From Callorhinus ursinus (Eukaryota > Chordata > Mammalia > Carnivora > Otariidae), in the NCBI RefSeq assembly GCF_003265705.1, contig NW_020313044.1, positions 2,747,223 through 2,811,222 on the forward strand: a stretch of 64,000 nt of DNA, in the 5' to 3' direction. Positions 1 to 11,840 of the stretch are shown in pieces. The notes under the pieces are model-generated. The model was given only the letters and a program-made list of their open reading frames with translations, was not told the origin of the DNA and did no database searches. Made by a program: the position numbers and the translations under genes. How positions within the stretch are numbered: position 1 is the stretch's first letter; the number at the start of each line of letters is the position of its first letter.

Positions 1-980
1 CTCTTCCTTTCTTGATAAGAGATTGGGAGGGGGGCTGCCCGCCGCGGAGCACCCAGGACCCCCGGCTTGGCCTGGTGACGCGGGACGCTCTGGTAATTCT
101 GAATCGGGCCAGCAGAGGGAAGCAGAGAGCCTCCTGGGCTTCGCACGGCTCCGCTCCCAGCCCCGAGCTCGCCCTCCGGGGAACTTGCCGCTTGAGGCAC
201 CTCCCAGGCCAGGAGTCCGCGGCTCTTAGCTCGCCCTCCTCTCTCCCGCTGGGCTTCCTGAGGGCTGAGGGCAGGGGGCCGGGGGGGGGGGGGGGGTTAG
301 GAGAGGAACGCTGGGTGAGGGGAGGGTCAGCTTCAACCCGAACTTTGTGCATCCTCTAGCAGAGCTGCATCTTCCCTGGGCCTCAGTAACCAGGATGGGA
401 TCTGCTGGCCACTCTAATGCTAGGCGGTGGCCCGACTTCCTGGGAGAGGGTGGTGTTCTCTCCCCAGGGATAAGGGTTTGGGCGGCAGACGGGGATCCTC
501 TTTCTAACCCCCATAACCCAGGCCTGGAGGGTCAGGTGGACCTCCGGAAGCAGGACAGTGCTCACCCCATAGCACCTAGCCAGTTCCCAGCATCCTCCTG
601 GACAGGCTCCCAGAGGCCCACAAAGACCTTCAGACAAAGTTCTGGGCCAGGCTTTGCCTGTGCCCTGGGCCCGCAGCCGGCTGGCTCTAGGTACTCCAAG
701 TCCCTGGCGCTCCTTATAGGGTTTTGTCCACTAGCCCTGGACCAGTGCTGTCAGGGCCCTGTTTGCTGGGAGGTGGGGGTAGGACGGACAACTCTCAGAT
801 GTTGAGCAGTCTTCCTTCTCCTTTTCCTCCTGCCCCTGGCCTTGCTGTCCTCCCGGAGACCTTCCCGCATCTCAGGCCTGCTCAGCTGTGTGGCCTTTCC
901 CAGCATGTCCTTCTCTTGGCTGCAAGCCCAAATCTTTACCATCCTTAGGTCCTGCTTGTATTCTCCCACTCAGTTCTTCA

Positions 981-1170
981 TTCATCCATTTATTCAGCAT
1001 GTATTGAGCTCCTACAATGCTCCAGGCCCTTGCTAGACGCTGGGGACCCAGGAGTAAAAAGACCCAGTTCTTGTCCTCTTTGGAGTTCCCAGTCCAGGGA
1101 GGTAGTAGGTAGGAGACTAGTAAAACTCATACTTAAAATTTGATCTCATTTTGTGATAACTGGGATGAAG
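981..1170 (-). repeat. L2 LINE fragment, antisense
   Basis: The stretch opens with the reverse complement of the L2 3' end (TTCATTCATCCATTTATTCA, then a version of the 'last aged-size, gene-wide' L2 phrase meaning 'amount of clock', decayed) and runs on into the antisense L2 3' region with the 'ctggggaccca' segment. It is strongly diverged and has no poly(A) tract or target-site duplication, as expected for an old mammalian L2. Confidence 0.55.
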
Positions 1171-1244
1171 CCGAGAAGTTGCCTGCTCCCCGCAGCTCTA
1201 CCTACAGGGGTGTTTCCTCTGGGAAATCATCCCATAGGCTGTGA

Positions 1245-1350
1245 GCTGTAGGAGGAGGGACTTCGTCTGGGCCCTGCCCACCCTCCTCCCACGGCCTGGC
1301 ACAGGGCATACGGTAGTTGCTCAGTAAATGTTTGTTGAACAAATGGCTGA
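1245..1350 (+). repeat. L2 LINE 3' end, sense
   Basis: It matches the sense L2 3' terminus: 'ggcctggcacagggcat', then 'gctcagtaaatgtttgttga' at 1,319-1,338. It lies close to antisense L2 pieces on both sides, so several independent L2 insertions or rearrangements sit in this interval. Confidence 0.6.
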
Positions 1351-1954
1351 ACCATCATCCTCATGGCCACAGGATGGCCATTGAGAATGGCCTTTCCTCC
1401 CCACACTCCCTCTCGGCTAACATAGGAGTCATAGGTGATGCGGGGGATTATACAGAGAAGACCCTGAGGTTCCAAGGATTCCATTCCATCCTCGGCCTCT
1501 GTGGCTTCCTGCCTGCTCCTCACCGCACAGCTTCCCTGTCTTGGGCTCTGTCAGAGTCCTGTGGCTCATGCGTGGATTTGTCCATGATCTCTCATCCATC
1601 CATTCTTTGGTTTTATCACCCTTTGGGTGCCTACTGTGTGCTGGCCCTGGGCTCTAGAGGAAGTGGGGATCCAGAGAAGAGTGGGAAGGGGCCTTGCCCT
1701 CATGGACTATCCAGACAGGAACGGCAGAGCGTGACGTGTGCTGTGATGGGGGAAGGTGGTGGTGCTGTGTGGGCTGGGACGGGGTGTGCCCAGTCTGGGG
1801 GCACATCCTCAGGGAGGCCTCCTCTGGCCACCTGGCTGAAGGTGCTCCCACTCTTCTAACTAGAGGCCGTCACATCCCCGTTTGTTTGTTTTTTTTTTTT
1901 TTCTCAGAGTACACTTTGGTATCTGTGGTTATTTCCTTTCTTTATCTGCTGGTG

Positions 1955-3640
1955 TGTTCATTATCTGAGCACTTTACCGAGTGTCTGCTATGGGCCAGGC
2001 AATGTTCTAGGCCCTGGGTGTACAGAAGTGAAAGAACAAATTTCCAGCTCTCCTGGATCTTATGGTCTAGTGATGATAGGGGTGGTAGGAAGACAGACAA
2101 TAACCAGAATAATCAAGTAGGCATGTAGGATGTAAAGATGTCTTCTGGAGGAAAAGCAAGCCGGCCAAGGGGAGACTCGTAGTATTTTAGGCAGAGAGCT
2201 GAAGGGGGTGAGGGCTAAGCCATGCAGCCACCTAGGGGAGGAGTTTCAGGCAGAGGGCATAGCGAGTGCAAAGGCCCTGAGGTGGGAATGTGCCTGATGT
2301 GTGGGAGGATCAGCGAGGAGGCCCCTGTGGCTAGAGAGGAGGGAGGTCAGACGGGTGGCGGGGCCCAGGTCATGTAGGAACTTATAGCCATTGTAAGGCT
2401 TTGCTTTAACTCTCAGTGACATGAGAGCCATTTGAAGATTTTGAGCAGAGGAGAGACATGATCTGGCTGACACTGAACAGGATCTCTTTGGCTGCCGTGT
2501 TGGGAATGCCGGTAGCAGGGCTGGGGGCAAGCAGGGGAACCAGTGAGGGGGCGATGGCGGCAGCAGCCAGGTGGTAGCAGTGGAGCTGATGGGCAGTGGC
2601 CAACTGGAGACCTGTTTTGAAAGGAGATCCCATAGGGTGTGTTGAGGGATTGCATGTGGGGTGTGGGAGGCAAGGACGATGCCTGAGTTTCAGCCTGAGC
2701 TGATGGAAGGAAGGTGGTGGCATCTGCAAAGAGGTCGGTTTTGGTTGGGATGAGTTGGAGCTGCTCTTTGCATATCCTCGTGGAGACCTCAGGTCAGCTG
2801 CTGGGTATGACCTGAGAGGGACGAGGTTCAGGCTGGAGAATCACACGGGAGGATCCTTGGGGTTTAGATGGGCTTTGAGGCCAGATGGGATCACCAGGGG
2901 AGAGGGAGCTGGAAAAGAAGACAGGGGACTGACACCTGGGGCCTTCGGTACTTGTTGGCCAGGGAGTGGAGGAAGAATCAGAAAAGGAAGGTGAAAAGGT
3001 ATGGCCAGGGATATAGGAGGGCAGTAGGAGTCCTGGAAGTTAGCGGGAGGAACTGTTTTGAGGAAGAAGGCTGATCAAGTGTGGCAGATGCTGCCAATAA
3101 GTTAAGATGGGGTGTGAGAATTGACTTTTGGTTTTGACATTACAGTGGTCCCTAGGGACCAGGCCCCAGTCAGTCTATCTAGTCCCTTTGTATAAAGAGG
3201 AGAAAGAGCTAGCTCCTCTAGGTGGACCCAGTGTACAGGCATGCAGAAGGGAGATACTTTGGTATAAATGAAAAGGTGTCTCTCCCCAGCCCGATGTCGC
3301 CTTGTACCAGGTACAGCATGGTGAGGGGACGGCAAGCTGGATTTTAGCTCCTTCTCCACCCCTTGTGTGCCCCAGGTGCCTTTGTGCAGTGCCCAACCTG
3401 TATATCCGTACTCATTAGCTGTGTTGGTGACCTTGATGAGCAGTGTCAGTGGAATAAGTGTGGATGAAGGGGTGAGAGTCAGATGGGAGTGAGTTCAAGA
3501 GAGAATGGGAGAGAAATTGGAGAGCATGGACAATTTCTTCAAGGAGCTTTGCTATGTTGGGGGAAAAGAAATGGTATAATAGCCGGAGCGGGGCTGGAGG
3601 GTTGAGAGGAACTAGCAAGAGAGAGTGAGTGAAGAGAAGT
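1955..3640 (-). repeat. Long antisense L2 LINE fossil
   Basis: A 1.7 kb run follows the antisense L2 order. It starts with the 'tgggccaggcaatgttctagg' type 3' end near 1,993, passes the 'gtgcaaaggccctgaggtggg' block near 2,267, the 'gaacttatagccattg' and 'ggagagacatgatctggctg' blocks near 2,380-2,470, and the 'gatcaagtgtggcagatgctg' block near 3,073, and ends in the 'gagttcaagagagaatggga' block near 3,490. It is heavily mutated and has no open frame of note. The + strand frames here are chance products. Confidence 0.65.
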
Positions 3641-4429
3641 CATCCTAGGCAGGGGACCAGCATAAGCAAAGTAAGGTTATTAGAAATGGTCAGGGTGTAT
3701 GAGGGTGGAGTGGGGTCCTAGAGCATCACATTTGAGGTGTGAGGTGTCAGGAGAGGACACTGGACAGGTGGGCTGGGGCCTTTATCTTGGGGGTGAAAGG
3801 GCAAGGGCAGGGTTGGTGCGTGGCTGGGCACACAGTAGGTGCTCACCGAGTACTCCAGGGTTGGCCTGGGGAATCCCTACACAGCCTCTCGTCTCCTGGC
3901 CTCAGTCCGCCAGCTGGAAGGTGGGAGCATTGGGTGTTGCAGATGCTCTCTGGGCCAAGCCTCCCCTGGATCCATATGCTTTCCTCCAGGTGGTGGGTCT
4001 CCGGTCCTGGCCTCTTCTCCTACCGGGATGCCCCACTCTGCTCAGGCTGAGGAAGAGGAGGAGGCCCTGCCTGGGTCTGGGGAGGCAGGAGGTCAGGTAG
4101 AGGCAGCACTGTGGCAGGGGCTGTGCTGGGCTGAGTGGGCTGGGAGCTGGGCCCCATGCCCCTGTCCAGCCTCCAGCACCTGCCTTCCTGAAACTCACCT
4201 TCAGGGTGGGTGGGGAAAGGTAGGGGAGGGGGAGGGGGGAGAAGCTGCTGATTGTTTTTTGCCCTGGAGGGATGCTGAGGAATGTAGTGCCTTTTGGCTG
4301 CTGGGTGGGGAGATGCCGACCCTGTACTCTTCCAGGAGGCAGAAGTAGCTACGGGGAGTAACAGTAACTCTCTCTCCTGTGTCCAGTGCACCACAGCACC
4401 CTCTCACACAGGGGCCTTCTGTGGGCTTG

Positions 4430-4575
4430 TGACAGTCCTTCGAGCCCTTTGAGCTAGTTGCACTTCACACGGTGCAGTGAGTTTCAGGGAGGGGATCTGG
4501 CTGCCCGCGGTCGCACAGCCGGGGAAGCAGCAGGGTTAGATTAGAGCCCAGGCCTCTGGCCCTGGCCAGCCCATG
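4430..4575 (-). repeat. MIR SINE fragment
   Basis: The segment has the antisense MIR pattern: a tail of the 'cagtgagtttcagggagggg' kind, then 'gcccgcggtcgcacagccgg', then 'ttagagcccaggcctctgg'. It is old and diverged. Confidence 0.55.
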
Positions 4576-5309
4576 CCCAGTGCAACAGGCTCCCAGAGCT
4601 GCCAGTGATGGGGAGCAGACCCAGGCCAGGGACTAGGTTCTGTGCGCCAGATGAAGCAGGCAGACGGCTGTATCTCCCTCCCTGCGTCTATTCTTTCCTC
4701 CTGCATGTAGTTACCGCATTAGGTCCTGACCATACATGGTGAACAAGAAAGACCTTGCCTTCAGGGGGCTCACAGTCCATCTAGGTGCACAGAGAATGAA
4801 TGATCCATCCCATGAATGGGTCGCTCATTACGGTTGGAATAACCACAGCCTGTTGAGTGCATCGGGGGGTCAGGTCTTGGTTGGGTGGGCACTGAGCCTA
4901 ACAGCTCCTTTCATCCCACCCCAGGCCCACAAGAGAGGGGTTACTACCATCCTTACTGGGTAGTTGAGGAAGTGGAGGCTCAGAAAGTTTGTCTGGCTGT
5001 AACTTGAGGTCATGGTTCCTGAGCCTGGGGAATATGGAAGCAAAGCCCTGTCACCTCTCCTTCGCCCACGGCTCCTGTTGGTTGCCACCCATCCCTGCCT
5101 ACAGGTAGCAGAGGGCGGAAGTTTAGAGGGCAGGACCGCAGGGAAGCCGTGTTCCCTCTGTGCCCTCCAAGGAGATCCTGGGCACTTGCAGTAGAGTGGA
5201 CCCCTTGTTTTTGGGCTCTGTGGCAATCTCTTTGGGTTTGATGGGCAGGAAAGGGTTGTGGTCCGAGTGCCCTCTCAACTGCCCAGCTGTGTCCACAGGA
5301 TGAGACCTC

Positions 5310-5455
5310 CTGGGACGTTAAGCAAGTGGCCAGTGCTTTTGGGTCTCAGCTTTCTCATCTGTAAAATGGGTTGCAGGATTGTTCTGGGGCTTAAATATAA
5401 CACATGGAAGGCATTTACTGTGGACTCTGGCACATGGCGGATGTACAGGTAATAA
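5310..5455 (+). repeat. MIR SINE, sense
   Basis: It contains the diagnostic MIR core 'tctcatctgtaaaatgggtt' at 5,353-5,372 and a downstream 'ggcacatggcggatgtacag' end. No duplication is visible. Confidence 0.65.
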
Positions 5456-5642
5456 CAGAAGTGTCACCATGGTTGATGAAACCCCAGGTTCAGCTGTGGC
5501 CCAGCTTGAAAAGGGAGGAGACTAATCACAGCTCACACCCTGAATCTCCAATTACTCCATCTTGCACAGCTTAGACACCCGAATAGGTCAGCAAATTCTC
5601 TGCCCTCTCTCACCCTCTGCTCTCTAAGAAAAAGGGCCCTAG

Positions 5643-5645
<3 letters not shown>

Positions 5646-5674
<29 letters not shown>
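5646..5674. repeat. (TG)n microsatellite
   Basis: An uninterrupted run of TG dinucleotides, about 29 bases. Confidence 0.95.
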
Positions 5675-5676
<2 letters not shown>

Positions 5677-6360
5677 GTAGAAAGAAGGTCACAGAAAGCT
5701 TCTTGGAGGAAGGGGTGTTTAAGCAGGGATTTGAGGACTGAGTAGGAGTTCATTGAGCATAGCAGGATCAAGGCCTGACCTGGCAGAGGGTGGAACGCCT
5801 GCAAAGATCTGGAGATGGGAGGGAGCCCAGGGCAGTGAACAGACCCTGGGGGCTGACAGTTGTGGAAAGTGGCCTTCGGTGGTAGGGCTGACCCTACCCT
5901 GATCTCCCTCTTTAGTGGAACTGGACCTGCTCCCCCCAGCTTCTGGTCTCTGTAGATCCCTACGGGTGGGGGCCCATTATTACCTGTGTGAGAGGTGGAA
6001 TCTTGCCCTGTTTGAGCCTCATGGCTAGGAAGTTCTTCTGGGTGTCTAGTCCAGGTGCATTCTTGTTACCCTTCTTCTTCAGAGCTAGTGTCCTGAGCTG
6101 GGGAGGTCTTCGAGGTAGTGACCAGCATGTGGGGAACTGTGGGGCAGGTCCCCTGGGAGATGGTTTTCACAGCCCACAGCATCTGTATCTCTCTGCCTAG
6201 GTAGCCTTCCCCTGACCTGGCGCCGGGAGTCTGCGTTCTTGACTGGATCCACCTTTCCCCTCTCCCTCCCTCAGGGTATCTCTCCTTTGTCTGATCTTCT
6301 GTCCTGAGCCCCCCTTCTCACCCCATACCCCAGGTCTGTCTGTGCCTCTCTCTGTCTCCG

Positions 6361-6384
6361 TAGGTAGGTAGGTAGGTAGGTAGG
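6361..6384. repeat. (TAGG)n microsatellite
   Basis: Six uninterrupted TAGG units, about 0.6 kb upstream of the PSD2 exon 1 region. Confidence 0.95.
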
Positions 6385-6599
6385 GCAGGCTCAGTTTACT
6401 GATCTCTGAGATGGGCCACCTTGTCCCACATTCTGGGTGGGGTCTCTCTGGGCTTGTGTGTTGGGGGGAGGAGGGTGTAGAGTTAGTGGAGGAACCCACC
6501 TTTGGAGCAGGGCAAAGACCTCTTCCCTCCTTCACCTGGAGGAGGGCTGAGCTGAGCCTGAGGGCTCAGGGTCTGATGCTGAGGGTCCTGCCCCCCCAC

Positions 6600-7150
6600 C
6601 CCAGCGGTGGCCGGGTCTGACCCGGGGTTAGAGGACAGCTGGGGCCCGGCTGGAAGGGGGGGGTGGTGGTGCGGAACCTCGCAGCGCTCCCCTCCCCCAC
6701 TTTCTTAAAGGGCCGGGCGCGGGGCTGTGCGGGAAAGGGCTCGCCGCACCCTCCCCGGCCGGCTCAGGGCACACAGTGGGGACCTGGGAGCGGAGGCGTG
6801 GCGGGTGGGCCGGCCAGAGTGGCGGCTGTCGCCTCCGGCTCCGCTCCCGCTACCCAACCCCGCCTGCAGTCCCCCCGCCCTTCCCCGCCCTTCCCGCTCC
6901 TCCCTCCCTCCTTCTCTCCTTCCTTCCCTCCCTCCTGCCGTCCGTCCCCCCATCTCTGCTCAGCTTCTCCACAGCCTCGGCTCTGACACCTGAAGGGACT
7001 GGAGTGGGCGCGGGGAATCCCGACAGGCGGCGGCGGAGCGGGACGGTCAGTCCAGCGGAGGCCTCCGCATGGCCCCGCCGTGAGAGGCTGGACCCAGCGA
7101 CTGGGACCAGGAGCGGTGAGTGGGGCCGCGGGGCCACCTGGTCCCCAAGG
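6600..7150 (+). promoter_or_regulatory. PSD2: CpG-rich PSD2 promoter region
   Basis: GC content and CpG density rise sharply from about 6,600 and fall after about 7,150. The block has GC-box-like CCCCGCCC elements at about 6,873-6,890, then a long pyrimidine tract (6,869-6,952). It has no clear TATA box at the expected place. It ends in a good splice donor at 7,116. This is the usual form of a TATA-less CpG-island promoter, and the position, one long intron before the PSD2 start codon, fits. The exact transcription start cannot be read from the sequence. Confidence 0.7.
6960..7115 (+). other. PSD2: PSD2 non-coding exon 1 (5' UTR, start approximate)
   Basis: The inferred first exon ends at 7,115 before a near-consensus donor (GGTGAGTGG). 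It joins to the acceptor at 20,509-20,510, giving a 5' UTR that runs into the coding exon. It contains a minute upstream ORF, ATG at 7,069 to TGA at 7,083 (peptide MAPP). The 5' end is a guess from the start of the non-pyrimidine GC-rich block. The donor is seen; its use is inferred. Confidence 0.55.
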
Positions 7151-7335
7151 CCCTCGTTCCCTGGGACCTCACCTCTCCCGAAGTCGGGTTAGGGGCCAGG
7201 AGGGGATGCTGGGGGGGGGGCAGAGGTAAGGCATGCTGGAGGGCGCCGCCCTCCGCCCTCCATGCCCGCTGGGGTCTGCTAACAAAGCTACATTTTGAGA
7301 TCAATTCCGTGGCGGCTGGAGCATCCGAAGGATAC

Positions 7336-7352
7336 GGTTGTCATGGAGATGG
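7336..7352. promoter_or_regulatory. RFX X-box-like element
   Basis: The sequence GGTTGTCATGGAGATGG resembles the RFX-family palindrome GTTGCCATGGCAAC, with a good left half and a weaker right half. It lies about 220 bp into intron 1, just beyond the CpG-rich promoter. This is a motif match by eye only. Confidence 0.3.
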
Positions 7353-9409
7353 GGCCGTGAGAGGAAGCCCGGGGCTGGCCGGGTCTGGGCCAGGGAGTGG
7401 GGGCGCCACCAGAGAACCCCAGGCCAGCCTGCAGGGCCATTCAGGGCCAACCGGCCCGATTGCCTTCTGGGCTCTGCCTCCCGATCCCCCCCCCTTTTGT
7501 ATAATCTGAGGTACATGTGTGCGTTGATGGGGTGCCAGTGGCAGCTTGGTGGCAGGGGACCCAGGGTGTTGGGTGGTTGCCAGGGCCTGCTGGCAGCTAC
7601 CTTTACCACGGAGCAGCTTTGAGGATTTATTTCTGTTTCCAGTTTCCTAACTTTGACAGCCTGGCTTGGCGGCCAGGCCTTCCCAGCTCTGGACTCTGCT
7701 TCTGGAACAGGGGCTTGCATGGGGGCGTGGCAGGCAGCAGGCAAGGCTGAGAAGGCACATAATGGCCGTGGCAGCTGCAGGGAGGGAGGGGTCCTTAGAG
7801 CCCGCTGCTGGGGCTGGGGTGGGGCAGGGAATCCAGATGTAGGGACCACCCTGCCCAGCTGGCCCCCTCCTAAGAGGAGGTATTCTGACTGTTGCTGTCC
7901 CTGGAGGATCTGGGGACTCCCTGAATCAGAACAGGGGACACTGTCTCCACACAGGCCCCCCCCCGGGGGGGGCACTGCCCCAGCCTATCCCTTTGTCTTG
8001 GGGCCATCTTGGGGGGACCCTGGAAGGAAACTAGGGACAGAAGCACTAGCCACAATGGAAGTGGGTCTGAAATTCCTGGCAGGCTCAGGAGAAGCCAGGC
8101 TGAGCTTGATGGGTGGGTGAATGGGGAGCAGGGAGAGGGCTCAGGGCTTGGCCAGGGCAGATGGACAGCCTGGGTCTAAGGTGAGGCGTTTGAACTTTCT
8201 TAGGTTCCCTAGCCCCTTCTTCCAGACCCTGGAAGGAAGAGCTACTTAATGGGGGATTATTTAGGCAGCTTGAGGGAGAGCGGGTACGAGGCATTACGAC
8301 TACCTCCAAGCCCACCCCCTATCCCTGGGCAAATACAGTCATTCTCCACCCTCTTCCCTGGAAGGTTAGGAGCCCTACCTCCCAGGGAAGCTACAAGTTC
8401 TGTGACCTGGGATCTCTGAATCAGTAAAACGGGCCGGCTGGCCTCCCCGACTCACCTCCTATCTCTGGAGAGGCCTGCCCACCCAAGAGCCCCCTTTCCC
8501 CAGTGTATAGGGAAATATATTGACAGCACTGAGAGGGAGGGGCTCCGGGGGGGGGGGACATTACCTTGCTGAGCTTCTGTGCATGGAGCACTACCACTGG
8601 CAGAGTACTCTCATACAACCACGTTTAGAGGGAGATACTGCCAGTATTCCCATTTTGTGGAGGTGGATACTGAAGCTCAGGATTTGTCCCTGGGCAGAAC
8701 TGTCTGCTGCTTGGACCTATGTCCCCAATCTCATTCTCTTCTTCCCGGAGATGCAATTTAGGAGGGAGGTGACTGCGTGCATTTCCATGTGGAGCATGGG
8801 AGTGACCTTGGGGGAAACTGAGGCACTAAGCTAGGATCTTCTAGAGAGGTGGGATCGAGGCATTCCCATTCAGGACGTTTGCCTGCAGGAAAATGACACG
8901 GCCTCCCATGACAGAAGATGTTCTAGACATCCTTTGCCAGATGGTCTTTTCCAGGAAAATCTGTTTTGAGCGGCATCTTATGTCTGGGGCTCCATATTTA
9001 GCCTGGCTCCTCACACAGGAGGATACACTTAGACTGTCCCCCCTTGAGGGGTGTTTGGGGGGAGTGGTGAGCCTGGGCCGGTCCTGGCTTCCTGCCACAG
9101 CTCAGGCAGAGGTGGGGCAGGGCTGCCTTGCTGGTCTCCCTGGGACCCAGCTGTTTCCTGCAGGGCCCTTGTCCTTCTAAGTGGGTTTGCTCACGGGTAA
9201 GTCTTCCTAGGGATCTGATCCTTTTTAGGTGGTGAGCCACTCCAGGGCTGTGCCGGCCCCGACTGACTCTGGTGTCCAGCCGTGGCCTGCTGGAGTGCAG
9301 GACTGTCTCTTTGACTCGTGCCCAGGCAAGCGGGGGCCCTGAGCTCCCCTCTTTGGAATGTGTCTCTCCACTCCTTTCCTTCCCGCCTGACTTCTTGTCT
9401 CGTCACACC

Positions 9410-9990
9410 TGGCAGTACAATGAACACCCACCTATATACCCTTCACCTAGAGACCTAGACTTGCCAACTGTTGGCATTTTACCCACATTTGTGTTTCTCT
9501 CTCTGAACCTTTTGGAAGTAAGTTGCAGATATCATAACACTTCACCTCTGAATAATTCAGCATGAATTTCCTGAGACAAGGACGTTTTTCTACATAATGA
9601 CTATATATTGTCATACTCAAGAAGTTTAACAATGACGCAGTTTAACCTAGTATGTAATCCATATTCAAATTTCTCTCGTTGTACCAGTAATATCCTTTAT
9701 AGCTGTTGTAAAAATAAGTTTTGATCAAGGATCACACATCGCCTTTAGTTATTTCTCCTTTAATCTGGAACAATCTCCCTGTCCTTTTTCTTTTGTTTTT
9801 TAAAGTCTTTTATAACATTGTCAGTTTTAAAGAGCCCCGGTCACTCTTCCTGTAGAATGTCCCACATTCTGAACTTGTCTTGTTGTTTGCTCATGAGTAG
9901 ATCCACCTTAAACATTATTTGGCAGGAATATCCGATAGGTGATGTTTGCCTTCTTCTCAGTGTTTCTCATTGGGAAGCAGATGTCCTCAG
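9410..9990 (-). repeat. Ancient L1-type LINE 3' segment, antisense
   Basis: AT-rich DNA inside a GC-rich intron, with blocks typical of old antisense L1 3' UTRs: 'atacccttcacctagagacc' near 9,437, 'taagttgcagatatcataac' near 9,519, 'tcctttaatctggaacaatc' near 9,757 and 'tgtagaatgtcccacattct' near 9,851. The copy is decayed. The subfamily is not resolved. Confidence 0.55.
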
Positions 9991-10139
9991 CTCGTCCTAT
10001 AATAGGTGGTCAGTGAAGTGAGGCCACTTGGCTAAGGAATCCCTTTGTTTCACTCCATTCCTCTCTCTTTCCGCTTCCAGAAGCTTCATCCACCTGGTCA
10101 TCCACGTACCAGGTCAGCAAAACTGACTGAACCCGTACT

Positions 10140-10790
10140 TCAGACCACATACTGGAGAGGGGTGATTCAGCAGACGCTGATGAGGTCTTCGAGGAACTCC
10201 CAACCTCAGGGGTGGTGTGGGGGTGAGCCACGACTGGGGGCTGGAAGTAGTGAGGGAGAGGGGGTGGATGGGGCCAAGGCAGGAAGGAAGGGGGTGGGGC
10301 CTGGAATGTGGGCTGATGAGCTGGCCCTTTCTCTGAAGACACTGGGAGCCACCAAGGGCTTTAGAGAGGAGAGTAATGGGACAGATGTGTGTGAGGAGGA
10401 TGGAGGGGGATTGGCAGGGCCAGTGTGGTGGACAAGGACCGGTCCAACGGCCATGATGTGGCCCAGTACGAGAGGTCGGGCACTGGGTTTGGGGCTGCTG
10501 CGTATGGCACGCAGAGGGAATGCACGGTGGGAAAAGAGTCGGTGGTGTGGCGGCCCTGCTAGGCCCCAGATGTGGCAGGTGGGAGGTGGAAGGAGGATAA
10601 GCAGAGATGGAGCAGGCTGAACGGATAGGCACTGGCGTCTGACTGGAGCTGGGGAGAGCTGTCTGGGATGGCCTGGGAAGGGTGATGGAGGATGCAGTTT
10701 TGAATGTGTGGGGGTCCACGTTACTTTCCAGGTTAGAGGAACGGTGTGTGAGAAGCTCGTTTCTCAGGTCTTGGTGGCCACCCATGGCCG
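10140..10790 (-). repeat. Diverged L2-like segment, antisense
   Basis: Purine-rich DNA whose phrases ('ggagagtaatgggacagatg' near 10,369 and 'ggatgcagttttgaatgtgt' near 10,690) resemble antisense L2 internal sequence at low identity. The overlapping 191- and 223-codon frames here are compositionally biased and look like chance. Confidence 0.35.
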
Positions 10791-11659
10791 CCCTCTCAGA
10801 AGCTCATTTGGGGATGAGGGCAGAGGGAAGGCCACTCGTGACTCACAGCAGGGAACAGGTGGGGGGCTTTCAGACCCCAGCAGGGGAGGGAGTTTCAGCG
10901 TGGGCCAGGAGCCACCATAAAACTCAGGATAATCCCTCCTGTGCAGACCCCCAACTCCCTTAACTCAATTGCTTCTTCATACTTTCTTGGCAAAAGCCCA
11001 GCCCTGGTTAAATCCAACGTCCAGCCTGCTCCACAACTGTACCTGTGCTGCTGAGCGAGGCTGAGAAAAACCACTACCCGGACTGGTCTCACTTGAAGTT
11101 CAAAACCGTGAGCTTCGGGCGAGTCCTTAGTGCTGTCCGCATGCCCACCATGGGTCCTGAGTCCGTCTCCTCTCTCCCTACCTGCCGACTCTTTCACACT
11201 TTGTCTTCTACCCTCCATCCTTGCCCCTCTTTCCCCATCCTCCCTCTCAGCTGGTGATACTGCTTCCTACTTCTTTGAGAAAATAGAAGCAATCAGGACT
11301 TTCTCAGACTCGCAGTGCTGCATTCACCCATCTACCGCACCTGCACCCACGGCTCTGCCTTCCTCCTGTCGCTGGGGGTGAGGCGTTCCTGTCCCTGGTT
11401 AAGGCTACCCCTCCCCTTGTGTGCCAGATTCCTGTCCCCTGTGGCCTGCTCGAGGGCATCGCTGCAGCCCGGGCCCCTCCTGCATAAGTTCCTCCTGTAC
11501 TGGATCCTTCCACCAGCGGATACTTGCTCTGTCTCTCCTGTCTTACAAGACGGCTCTCTTGTGTTCTCCGTCCTGCTGCCACAGCACCTCTGCTCTCCTT
11601 CGTAGCAAAGCTCCCCAGAAGGGTTGTCGGGACTCATTATCTCCTGGTCCTCTCCTCCC

Positions 11660-11689
11660 ACTCTCTCTCTCTCTCTCTCTTTCTCTCTC
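11660..11689. repeat. (CT)n microsatellite
   Basis: A nearly pure run of CT dinucleotides inside the L2 copy. Confidence 0.9.
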
Positions 11690-11840
11690 GACTCCACTCC
11701 AACTGGGCTTTCACCTCCTTCCACCGACTGTTCTTTTCAAGGTCACCGCTGACCTCCATGTTGCTACCCTCAGTGGCCAAGTCTCAGTCTTCATCTGAAG
11801 CATCTGACACATTCAGTTTCTCCCAATTCTTGAAATACTC

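Larger units (their letters stand above)
1..6600. other. Intergenic region upstream of PSD2
   Basis: I see no coding exon here. The first 240 bases are GC- and CpG-rich and are followed by a G homopolymer at 281-296. Most of the rest is decayed ancient repeat: L2 fragments in both orientations (about 980-3,640) and MIR pieces (about 4,430-4,570 and 5,310-5,455), plus small simple repeats. All open frames are short, overlap on both strands and resemble no protein I know. Confidence 0.7.

Noticed and set aside
7301..7975. A 224-codon minus-strand frame at the start of PSD2 intron 1
   Set aside because: GC-rich, no recognisable domain, no splice or promoter context; overlaps several equally open frames on the other strand.
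10045..10785. Overlapping long frames on both strands (191 and 223 codons)
   Set aside because: The interval looks like diverged antisense L2 with biased composition. Neither product resembles a known protein.
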